Below, in pieces: positions 37,835 through 47,067 of a stretch of 64,000 bases of DNA (position 1 is its first letter; every line of letters starts with the position of its first letter). Below the pieces are notes generated by a model. It was not told where the DNA came from. It did not search any database and saw only the letters and a program-made list of their open reading frames with translations. Source of the stretch: Drosophila miranda. Taxonomy: Eukaryota; Arthropoda; Insecta; Diptera; Drosophilidae. Where the stretch lies: positions 15,748,001 to 15,812,000 of the forward strand of contig NC_046677.1 of assembly GCF_003369915.1 (NCBI RefSeq). The letters run 5' to 3'. The translations under genes were made by a program, and so were the position numbers.

Positions 37835-40800
37835 ATGCTGACAGACACCGACGATGACTTCTTCTTCGAGGAGGATAAAATGTGAGTAGCCTTTGTGTGG
37901 AATATTTACCCAAAAATTGTCTGCATAGATCTTTCGTTTATTGGCAAAAGAAAAAAACAAACTGTTGCGATGCGATGCGTAAGTTTCTGTTATAAATCAA
38001 TAATTGTACAAAATCGAACCATATTGTTAGACCCGGGCCAGTTCCCTTACTCATCCAGTTAGATGGGGATGCCTTGAAGAGTTCTCCACGCGAAAAGGAT
38101 GTTCTCGAGGAGGAGCCGAGGAACCATCACTCCTCCTCATCCCCCTCCTCGATCAACGAGACAACTGTTGTCCTGTGCTCGGGCTTCGGCTCCGACAGGT
38201 TTGGCAGCGAGTCGTCCACTAGGCAGAAAAATGAGTTAGATCGTTTGTAAGTCCACTCCAGCGTTTGACCCAAGAATCATTTGATATAATGGTATATGTA
38301 TTTATATTTGTACTAATCCCCCCTAAAAATAAATTACCCGACAGACTCCTAGAACTAACGGTATACTTTTTTGTTTTAAGCAGAATTAAGGAAAATTATG
38401 ATTTTCGTTTGTGTGTAGATGTCTAGATGCTTATACTCCACTAACTCGAATTTAGAGCTAGGCTTAGAACTATATACTATACAAAAGGAACGAGTATTCT
38501 TTGAATTTTGTTGTTAAGAGGTTCCCTTTGGCCCCTCTTGGGGCACGGTGGTGGCACGATAGTATCATGATGCCTTAGCTTAAACTGTCCCCATCAACAG
38601 CCGTAGGTAACTTTGTTATTATCCAATGGCCTTGCTAGAACAGGTAACATGGCTATTTAGAAAACTGCACCCATCTACTATGTGAGTACACCATAAGGCT
38701 GGTATATACATACATGCATACACCCATTCACACCTATTCAACTAGTAATAATATATCGTATAGAGCACGCTTCAGTCTAGCAATTAAAATCTGTATATTT
38801 TTTTAATTAAAATTAGTTTCTTTCGGATTTTATCAGGGGTATGACGGTCACCACTAATGCCGTCGTCATCACTAAGGATCAGAGCAACTTGATTGGCATC
38901 AGCATTGGCGGTGGAGCACCCATGTGTCCCTGTCTATATATTGTACAGGTATGTCTGTTTGTTATAGCCAAAATCAACTGATAAAAGTGGAAAGAATGGG
39001 AAACCAGTAAAGTAATACCCAAAGATACATCACTGATGGCTGATTGCATCAGTACATCACTGATGGCTGATTGCATCAGTGATTGCCTTTGTGCGTTTCC
39101 AGGGATTAGGCGTAGCCTTGAATACTGTCTTCAGGCGCTGCTTCAAGTACTCCTCCTCCTCTCGTTTGACCCATTCCATGGCCTCTTTTTGACTGCGCTC
39201 TGTCATCTTCCGATTGATTTGCTGATCGAACTGTTTCCGACGTTTGCCCCGCTCCTCGCTGCGTAAATTGAAGGGCTTGACCTGGATAGTGGACGACTCG
39301 ATGCGGGGAATAAAGGGCTGTCGGTACAGGTTGGGCAACGGATACCGATTGATTTTTGGAATGAACTTAGGTTTCGTCTTCTTCTTTAGTTCCTTTATTT
39401 CACGCTTACGCCTCAACTCAGCCTGCATGGACATGACCAGAGTATGGGGCGTGCGTGGTTTGGTCAGGACTTGACCAGATCCCAAGCTACTTCTCATCTT
39501 CTCCAGGCGCTTGTGTAAGCGGTTAAAATTGGGCATTGGAGTGCTGTGAAACTGGTTCTCGATTCGTGTGGCCCTGTCCCACCGCTCGCAGAGGTCCTTC
39601 CTGCGATTCTCGTAAATTTTCTGAAATTCGTAGACACTGGGCGTCAGTTTCTCGAGCTTAGGTTTTTTCGGCTTTCGCTTTTGGCTGTCCACGCCGGCTT
39701 GTTTGCGACTAAACCCCAGCATATTGGCGCTCTGCTCCAGTAGGATGGCCCTTATTTTGCCGTCCAACTGATCGCAGCGAGGAATAGTCTCTGGCTTTTT
39801 GCTTAGCCTACGTGGAGTGCTGTTGAAGTCCACATCGATCCACTTGTACCAGTTGTTGATGGTCATAATTTTTGAATTTTTGTTTAATTTTTTTGTGGTT
39901 ACCGATCAACTGCTAGAACTGAAAGGAAATTTCGAATGTTAACTCCCAGAATACATATTCGAATGTGATTCAAAGTTTCCAACATTTTACCCACAGATTT
40001 TCGATGGGACGCCCGCCGCACGTGAGGGATCCCTCCAGTCGGGTGACGAGCTGCTGGCCGTGAATTCTGTCAGTGTGAAGGGCAAGACGAAAGTGGAGGT
40101 GGCCAAGATGATACAAACGGCCACCGATGAGGTGATCGTACACTATAACAAACTCCACGCGGATCCGGAACAGGGTAAAACTCTGGACATCATTCTCAAA
40201 AAACTGAAGCATCGGATCGTGGACAACATGTCGAGCAATACGGCGGATACTTTGGGACTGTCACGTGCCATATTGTGCAACGATTCGCTGGTCAAGCGAC
40301 TGGAGGAGCTGGAGGGCACCGAACTGATGTACAAGGGACTGGTCGAGCATGCCCGCCGTATGCTGAAGGCCTACTATGACCTGTTGCAGACGTACAAGTC
40401 GTTTGGCGACTGCTTCACTCAGATCTCAGCGCACGAGCCGCAACAACGGGCGTCGGAGGCCTTTCGCACCTTTGGCGAGTTCCATCGGACGCTGGAGAAG
40501 GACGGCTTGGGCATTATCAAACAGATCAAGCCAGTCCTGGCTGATCTTGGGACATATCTAAACAAGGCGATACCGGATACAAAGCTTACGGTGCGTCGCT
40601 ATGCGGATGCCAAATTCACATACCTCTCCTACTGCCTGAAGGTCAAAGAGATGGACGATGAGGAGCATGGCTTCGCCTCGCTCCAGGAGCCGCTCTACCG
40701 CGTCGAGACAGGCAACTATGAGTACCGTCTGATCCTGCGCTGTCGCATGGACGCGCGCAGTAAGTTTGCCAAATTGCGCACAGATGTTCTCGAGAAAATG

Positions 40801-41355
40801 GAGTTGCTAGAGTGCAAGCATGCCATGGATCTGAACAAACAGCTGCGAAGCCTTCTCGAGAGTCTGGCTGAGCTGCATCGAAGCCTGGTGGAGCGCCTGG
40901 AATCTCTGCCGCCGCTCTTCCCCATCGAGGTGGATTTCAAGGAAACCGACTTTCAGTACAAGTCCAGCACTCTGAAGCCCCAAGAGCTGGATGATGATGA
41001 GATCGAAGCCAATGCCAATCCCAATGCGCGTCCTCCCAATATTGATTGTGGCCTCGAGGCTGTCGAGCAGCCGGCGGCCATCATTAATGTGGAAATCAAG
41101 GAATCCGCGGAGTCCACTGCTGCGCCAGAATCAAATAGCACGGAAAATGAAACGCTGCTTAAGGAACTGGGTCTCTACGATGTGGACCTGCTGTCCAATC
41201 CGCAAACCATTAGCAACCAAAAAGATTCCATTTCGGCCCAAAACGATGGCTACGACTTTGATCTGTTTCTGAATCAGGCCAATGCAGCCTCCACCAGTCT
41301 GGAGCGCGATTTGATGTCATCGAATGCCGAAGAGATGGATCTGCTGTTGCAATAA
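37835..41355 (+). CDS. PICK1: PICK1, PDZ and BAR domain protein
   Basis: Exons 37835-37881, 38837-38948 and 39997-41355 give 505 residues, starting MLTDTDDDFFFEEDK. PICK1 dimerises through a banana-shaped BAR domain that senses membrane curvature. Its PDZ domain binds C-terminal motifs of receptors and kinases; in flies it acts in secretory granule formation in neuroendocrine cells. The PDZ domain spans about residues 20-105 with the carboxylate loop LIGISIGGG and the CPC pair seen in PICK1. The BAR domain lies at about 140-355 and the C-terminus is acidic and disordered. Polyadenylation signal AATAAA at 41384-41389. The third intron (38949-39996) contains another gene on the opposite strand. 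The first two introns flank a possible in-frame cassette exon listed separately. Confidence 0.95.
38031..38246 (+). CDS. PICK1: Possible PICK1 cassette or alternative terminal exon
   Basis: Between the first and second constitutive PICK1 exons there is a 216-nt stretch bounded by TATTGTTAG and TTTGTAAGT. It is open in exactly the frame left by exon 1. If spliced at both ends it adds 72 residues without changing the PICK1 frame. If the donor is not used, TAA at 38248-38250 ends a short protein of about 87 residues. The encoded segment is Ser/Glu-rich (EEEPRNHHSSSSPSS). Both a long-PICK1 and a truncated isoform are possible; no transcript evidence is available here. Confidence 0.6.
39026..39079. 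repeat. Two tandem 27-bp units at the end of the nested gene
   Basis: TACATCACTGATGGCTGATT plus seven bases occurs twice in a row (39026-39052, 39053-39079), with a further partial unit after it. The stop codon of the minus-strand TPX2-like gene lies in the second unit, so repeat gain or loss can alter its last residues or its 3'UTR. Confidence 0.85.
39057..39866 (-). CDS. TPX2-domain protein nested in PICK1 intron
   Basis: An intronless 269-residue protein lies antisense within the last PICK1 intron. It is highly basic and helical. Residues about 190-255 (VKPFNLRSEERGKRRKQFDQ region, then EEEEYLKQRLKTVFKATPNP) match the TPX2 C-terminal domain pattern, in which a PFxLRxEER core is followed by a charged helix and a FKATPxP end. 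TPX2-type proteins bind microtubules and help spindle or axonemal assembly. Lack of introns and location inside another gene suggest an old retrocopy or a testis-biased gene. The start codon is in the context CCATAATTTTTG on the plus strand. I do not assign a fly symbol. Confidence 0.8.
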   Translation of the reverse strand: MTINNWYKWIDVDFNSTPRRLSKKPETIPRCDQLDGKIRAILLEQSANMLGFSRKQAGVDSQKRKPKKPKLEKLTPSVYEFQKIYENRRKDLCERWDRATRIENQFHSTPMPNFNRLHKRLEKMRSSLGSGQVLTKPRTPHTLVMSMQAELRRKREIKELKKKTKPKFIPKINRYPLPNLYRQPFIPRIESSTIQVKPFNLRSEERGKRRKQFDQQINRKMTERSQKEAMEWVKREEEEYLKQRLKTVFKATPNPWKRTKAITDAISHQ

Positions 41356-41389
41356 GATCTGTGTATAGTACAATTGTGTGTTTAATAAA

Positions 41390-41748
41390 TGTGTTTACAA
41401 AAAAGCCCCAGCTCAAATTTGTATGCAGCTGATAGTCGCCAAGTGTCTCATATCTGGGAAAAACTGCAAATAATTTGTCAAGATCGGGAGCGATCATAAA
41501 ATATAAATTATTAAAATTCATAAAATATGTTTTAATAGTTATCACAGAATTACTTAATTGTAATCAACATATTTAATATATTTTTTTGCAAGGTTTAAAT
41601 CAAATCCAATATATTGGCAATAAGAAAACTTACATAAATACGCATTCAATGGAATTGCTAGGGCATATAAAATTCGGTGCGCTGATGAATGACGATTTTA
41701 TACAAAACATTGATAATTTATAGCGTAATACCACTAACCATACAGTAG
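41390..41748. other. Spacer after PICK1
   Basis: AT-rich, no gene seen; it may contain the promoter of the following gene-like sequence. Confidence 0.4.
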
Positions 41749-42793
41749 ATGTGCCAGCTCATACACCGAACATGGCGCAAACGAACTTTCTGGATTAGAT
41801 CCCACGGTTTTCAGCTCTGGCGTACGTCTACTGCCGCGTCAACACAAGCAGTCAGCCCAGCCATTACCGACATCGCCTTCCCTATTGAATCATGCTTTAC
41901 CTCATCGGCTCTGACCGGTAAGTTTTCCTTGTTTTCCCCTGTTTATCTTTTTCATTTCATTTTTCATTTCAGGCCGCAAACACCTAAGCCTCCTTTTACC
42001 CCGCCAGGTAAAGTTATTAGGTTCTTATTTATACATTTACTTTATGTCATTCTTGCTTTCATTTTGGCAGGTCGGCCTGTCCGGTGGACAGAAATACCTT
42101 TGGTCTTATGAGCGAGTTCATATGAGCGAGTGTGCACTCGATGACGGCTACTGACTCGGGACACGATTCCTGTCGCGATTGGCTGGGCGACCTTTGAGTC
42201 CGGCCACTGCCATGGTCCTCTGCCTTGCGTCCCACGCTGTTTTCTCCGCGGGTGATTCCGCCGTAGCTCCTCGTCCTGTCTGGAAGTCCAAGGGATGTGC
42301 TCCTGGCTGGACCGTGGCAAACACCGGCTGTCCTGCTGAGTCGAGCGTCCCGTCCACTGCAGCAGAGACCAGTGATCGACGGCGGAATTGTTGGTTCACG
42401 CCCACGGGAAATAATGTCAACCATCCCGACATTGATACGCCGCCGACTCAAGCACTGGGCTTCAGCTTCGCGACGTGTAAGTGAATATAATTGTGGATAT
42501 ATTTTAAAATACATATATCTTCCTTCACAGATGACTTATGTACTCTACGCTTTGGCAGAAACCGAGTCGTATCCGATTTCCCACCGCCAGACGGAGCCCT
42601 GTCCAGCATTATCGTGGCCTATTCGACACAGACAGAGTCCGATCCCAGCCAGACAGAATCGTACCCCAGCAGGATAGAAGCGCACCTCTTGCAAGATCCG
42701 ACAAGATCAAGTCATCGTCATCCTTGGAAATGGCCATCAAGGACTTTGACAGTGGCAACTAAGGAAGCGGCTACGCGGGCTACTAGATTCTAG
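41749..42793 (+). CDS. Unrecognised spliced gene-like sequence, left copy
   Basis: This contains apparent splice sites: GTAAGT near 41931, a CAG near 41973 or 42070, a donor GTAAGT at about 42479, and CTTCACAG before 42531. The last part can be read in all three frames for 50-100 codons, so I cannot choose one. One reading joins ALGFSFAT to [17 protein letters not shown] across the last intron. Another has [13 protein letters not shown] before the splice. AATAAA follows at 42908-42913. The inverted copy at 44799-45689 differs by a roughly 30-bp insertion and by stop codons in different places. One or both copies may be non-coding or decayed. Confidence 0.35.
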
Positions 42794-43754
42794 ATAGATC
42801 TTATCGTTGTTAGGTTTAAGGATATACAAAGCTATACATTTATATAGTAGATATTGAAGCTGTGCACTTGTTTATTTATTTATACTATTTATACTTAAGT
42901 TATGATGAATAAAAATATTGAAAAATCATCCTTGCTGTATCCTGTATCGGAGAAATGATCCCGACTGCAAAAAGGAGTGGCACGCCCAGATCGGTTCACA
43001 AATAGAGGAGAAAACTTAATATTTTTGATTGGGGAAAATGTCCTTGATCCTTGAAAAGGACTCTACCAAATCAGGGACATTTTTCGGATCACAGGACGCC
43101 GTCTCACGTTCCGATCGGGTCCCAAATAGCCGAGAAAACTGAATATGTATGGTTGAGGTCGTTGGAGTCCTTACCGAAGGATCAAGGACTTTTCTGATCT
43201 CGGGGTGCCATGGCACGCCCCGATCAGGCCACAAATAAGGGAGAAAACCAGTTATATATTTCCGGAGAAAATATCCTTGACCATTGGTCCTGGATAAGGA
43301 CTCCACCAGATTAAGGATGTTATTTCGAACACAGGAAGCCGTCGCACGTTCCGATCGAGCCACAAAAAGCCGAGAAAACTAAATATGCATAGTTCGGGTC
43401 GTTGGAGTCCTTACCGAAGGACCAAGGACATTTTTCTGATCACGGGGGGCCATGGCACGCCCCGATCGGGTCACAAATAAGAGAGAAAACAAGATATATA
43501 TGTCTGGTGTAAAAATCCTTGATCCTTGGTCCTTGATAAGGACTCCAAAAAATAAGGGACATTTTTTCGATCACAGGAAGCCGTCGCACGCACAGATCGG
43601 CCCATAAATAAGGAGAAAACAACGGGTTTGTAATTTGTTATTTTTGAAAATGTAGTTCAAGAAATCACCGATAGGGGCGCCACCGTACATAACAAAAAAC
43701 TCGCGTCAAATGGCCAAAATCTGGATGGGATACCAGGCGAACAGAAATCAGCAG
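41860..43754. repeat. Inverted repeat, left arm
   Basis: From about 42485 to 43754 this arm pairs base for base with 43838-45107, with a constant coordinate sum and only a handful of mismatches (for example near 42535, 42787 and 43495). Further out (42186-42480 and 41860-41935) the match with the right side continues but with indels and more substitutions. The arm includes the 3' part of the gene-like sequence and then tandem repeats up to the loop. Confidence 0.95.
42940..43650. repeat. Tandem repeat block in left arm
   Basis: About six degenerate units, each with a CCCGATC-type core, a TTTTCTC box, AAGGACTCCA and a GTCCTTGATCC box. Two unit types alternate, about 131 and 110 bp, making dimers of about 241 bp. 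They mirror the block in the right arm. Confidence 0.85.
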
Positions 43755-43837
43755 CAAGCAACTGTAGCAAATGCAAAAAAAAATGTGGTGCATACTTTTG
43801 GGGGACAATAAATTTAAAAAAAAAATTCAGTTACCTT
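43755..43837. other. Loop of the inverted repeat
   Basis: 83 bases of unique sequence separate the arms; it includes two A runs and GTGGTGCATACTTTTGGGGG. Its ends are CAGCAG on the left and CTGCTG on the right. Confidence 0.9.
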
Positions 43838-45600
43838 CTGCTGATTTCTGTTCGCCTGGTATCCCATCCAGATTTTGGCCATTTGACGCGAGTTTTTTGT
43901 TATGTACGGTGGCGCCCCTATCGGTGATTTCTTGAACTACATTTTCAAAAATAACAAATTACAAACCCGTTGTTTTCTCCTTATTTATGGGCCGATCTGT
44001 GCGTGCGACGGCTTCCTGTGATCGAAAAAATGTCCCTTATTTTTTGGAGTCCTTATCAAGGACCAAGGATCAAGGATTTTTACACCAGACATATATACCT
44101 TGTTTTCTCTCTTATTTGTGACCCGATCGGGGCGTGCCATGGCCCCCCGTGATCAGAAAAATGTCCTTGGTCCTTCGGTAAGGACTCCAACGACCCGAAC
44201 TATGCATATTTAGTTTTCTCGGCTTTTTGTGGCTCGATCGGAACGTGCGACGGCTTCCTGTGTTCGAAATAACATCCTTAATCTGGTGGAGTCCTTATCC
44301 AGGACCAATGGTCAAGGATATTTTCTCCGGAAATATATAACTGGTTTTCTCCCTTATTTGTGGCCTGATCGGGGCGTGCCATGGCACCCCGAGATCAGAA
44401 AAGTCCTTGATCCTTCGGTAAGGACTCCAACGACCTCAACCATACATATTCAGTTTTCTCGGCTATTTGGGACCCGATCGGAACGTGAGACGGCGTCCTG
44501 TGATCCGAAAAATGTCCCTGATTTGGTAGAGTCCTTTTCAAGGATCAAGGACATTTTCCCCAATCAAAAATATTAAGTTTTCTCCTCTATTTGTGAACCG
44601 ATCTGGGCGTGCCACTCCTTTTTGCAGTCGGGATCATTTCTCCGATACAGGATACAGCAAGGATGATTTTTCAATATTTTTATTCATCATAACTTAAGTA
44701 TAAATAGTATAAATAAATAAACAAGTGCACAGCATCAATATCTACTATATAAATGTATAGCTTTGTATATCCTTAAACCTAACAACGATAAGATCTATCT
44801 AGAATCTAAAAGCCCGCGTAGCCGCTTCCTTAGTTGCCACTGTCAAAGTCCTTGATGGCCATTTCCAAGGATGACGATGACTTGATCTTGTCGGATCTTG
44901 CAAGAGGTGCGCTTCTATCCTGCTGGGGTACGATTCTGTCTGGCTGGGATCGGACTCTGTCTGTGTCGAATAGGCCACGATAATGCTGGACAGGGCTCCG
45001 TCTGGCGGTGGGAAATCGGATACGACTCGGTTTCTGCCAAAGCGTAGAGTACATAAGTAATCTGTGAAGGAAGATATATGTATTTTAAAATATATCCACA
45101 ATTATATTCACTTACACGTCGCGAAGCTGAAGCCTAGTGCTTGAGTCGGCGGCGTATCAATGTCGGGATGGTTGACATTATTTCCCGTGGGCGTGAACCA
45201 ACAATTCCGCCGTCGATCACTGGTCTCTGCTGCAGTGGACGGGACGCTCGACTCAGCAACATAGACGCGGCATCATGGCACGCAGAAGGACAGCCGGTGT
45301 GTGCCACGGTCCAGCCAGGAGCACATTCCTTGAACTTCCAGACAGGACGACGAGTTACGGCAGAATCACCCGCGACGAAAACAGAGTGGGACGCAAGGCA
45401 GAGTGCCATGGCAGTGGCCGGACTCAAAAGTCGCACAGGCCAATGGAGCTGGAAGGAATACAGAAAAAACAAGAGAATTAAAAAAAAGTCAATGAAGAAG
45501 TTAAATAGGGGGGAAGCAAGGAAAACTTACCCGGTCAAAGCCAATGAGGTAAAGCATGGTGCAGGAGGGAAGACGATGTCGGTAGCACGTACGGCGAAGC
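43838..45600. repeat. Inverted repeat, right arm
   Basis: Reverse complement of the left arm, near-perfect from 43838 to 45107. Outward similarity continues to about 45435, with a net shift of about 29 bp caused by extra sequence near 45261-45290, and again around 45525-45595 in the presumed first exon. Conservation falls with distance from the loop. Confidence 0.95.
43942..44652. repeat. Tandem repeat block in right arm
   Basis: Repeat cores start near 43994, 44125, 44236, 44367, 44476 and 44600, giving spacings of about 131, 111, 131, 109 and 124. The A type contains GGGGCGTGCCATGGC and the B type GAACGTGCGACGGC, so this is a two-unit higher-order array. Confidence 0.85.
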
Positions 45601-45689
45601 ACGTACGTCGTAAAAAGTGCAGGTAAATAAATAATGCACCAGCTGCTGGCGCGATGCATGCGATCGTAGATGCAGTACCGATCCGGCAA
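44799..45689 (-). CDS. Unrecognised spliced gene-like sequence, right copy
   Basis: Minus-strand counterpart of 41749-42793, pointing toward the loop. Splice-like sites are TGACCGG|GTAAGT near 45535, CTTCCAG near 45448, a donor GTAAGTG near 45116 and CTTCACAG near 45061. In this copy the first codons after the last acceptor read ATTACTTATG, whereas the left copy has ATGACTTATG, which creates a stop in one frame. An extra block of about 30 bp near 45275 changes which frame stays open upstream. Minus-strand AATAAA at 44679-44684. I do not recognise the protein and cannot say whether it is translated. Confidence 0.35.
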
Positions 45690-45835
45690 AATCCAAAATT
45701 TTCGGAAATAAAGTTCTCCTAAAAAGTAGAAAAAGCGTGGAATTTTAACAGCTGGTGAGTGTAAAGACTAGTCTAGTAGTCCGACTATTGGGAAGTCAAC
45801 TTTAACATTTATGTCGAATTATCTTTTGTATAGAA

Positions 45836-46655
45836 ATGGATCAAAAGTTCAAGTTTTCCCCAAGCGTCTTTGGTTCTTCGGGAACTGTGGAGCAATCGTC
45901 GTATGCATTGAAGGCAGTTTCCAAAGGCAGCACCTCAGTGGGCATCGTCGCATCAGAAGGCGTCGTCATTGGCACCGCAACGCGGAAGACTTCGGAACTG
46001 ATGGAGCCGCGCGGCATGCAGCACGTGGCCCCAATAAACACTATGATAGGAATGGCCTATTCTGGACTGAGTGGCGACTTTCGAATTCTCAAAAAGCATG
46101 CCCAGAGATGTTCTATCCAGAATAAGTAATTGTCTCGTTTAGATTTTCGTTGATTATTGTTGATGATTACAATTACTCCCCCATAGCCTGAGCAATGGCT
46201 CTGCGGTCAAAGTGAAGGAAGTGGCGCATTGCATGGCCATCCTCATGCAGGAATACACACAAATGGCGAGCGCGCGACCCTTCGGAGTATCTCTACTGAT
46301 CGCCGGCTGTGACAAGGGGGTGCCGCAACTGTACGATTGTAGTGCCAACGGTACCCACTCCACCAGAAAGGCCATTGCCCTGGGCCGTAATGCAGGCATA
46401 TGTACAAGCTTCTTGGAGAGCCGGTTAACTGAGAATCTCAAGATAGAAGATGCCATTGACACTGCACTGCTGGCTTTAAAGAAAGGATATGAGGAGACGG
46501 AGGCGGAGCTGAAGGAGGGTGACGGTGATGACGAAGAGGAGGATCCCATGCCTACCGAAGTCATCCAAATTGGCATTGCATATCCGGAAGGTTTCGAGTG
46601 TATGGACTCTAATACTGTCGATGAGTTCTATGCCACCTCTACCTACCTTGACTAA
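45836..46655 (+). CDS. Proteasome alpha-2-like subunit, diverged paralogue
   Basis: Exons 45836-46125 and 46187-46655 (61-bp intron, GTAATT donor) give 252 residues. The best family fit is the 20S proteasome alpha-2 subunit: SSGTVEQSSYALKAVS mirrors PSGKLVQLEYALAAVS, and ILMQEYTQ, RPFGVSLLIAGCD and ALGRNAG follow in order. Alpha subunits form the outer rings that gate the core. The normally invariant QLEYA alpha-signature has become QSSYA. The C-terminus carries an acidic loop (EGDGDDEEEDP) and a longer tail than the usual 234 residues. Drosophila has many testis-specific proteasome paralogues, and such divergence would fit one, but expression is inference. The start codon is supported by the family N-terminus. 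AATAAA near 46698. Confidence 0.85.
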
Positions 46656-46704
46656 CAATACTTCATTTTTGCTTTCTTTGAAATACAACATTACAACAAT
46701 AAAT

Positions 46705-47067
46705 AAATAACATCTACCCGACTTGCTTTTCGTACTTCTCTTAATATATATATTGTTTTTTTCCAACAAATCAAAATACTCCTTCAAAACGTAAAATGTT
46801 CTTTAACATTTATGGAAATTCGCACTCGCGTAACTTACATAGTCTAGTCTGACGGACGGACACAGTCTCACACAACGTATGTGTCTTTTATAGAAATATG
46901 CTGCCAAAACCACGATTTTATGTTGAAAATGTCCCGATTTTTTACAAAATTATATTCGAAAACTATTTAAAGTACTAAATTTATAGCCTTAATACCACTA
47001 TATCATACTTTTTGGCAATAAATGAAGGAAAGAATTAATCCAGGAACTATTATTGATGGACTTCCAT
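46705..47067. other. Spacer between proteasome paralogue and transporter
   Basis: Contains the 3' ends of two convergent genes; no other feature seen. Confidence 0.5.

Noticed and set aside
43016-44576. Identical 115-codon open frames in both arms of the inverted repeat
   Set aside because: They lie in the tandem-repeat block and recur only because the arms are mirror copies; composition and repeats explain them, so I do not call a protein.
42940-44652. CRISPR-like array
   Set aside because: Units are 110-131 bp, degenerate and mirror-arranged in an animal genome; no repeat-spacer pattern.
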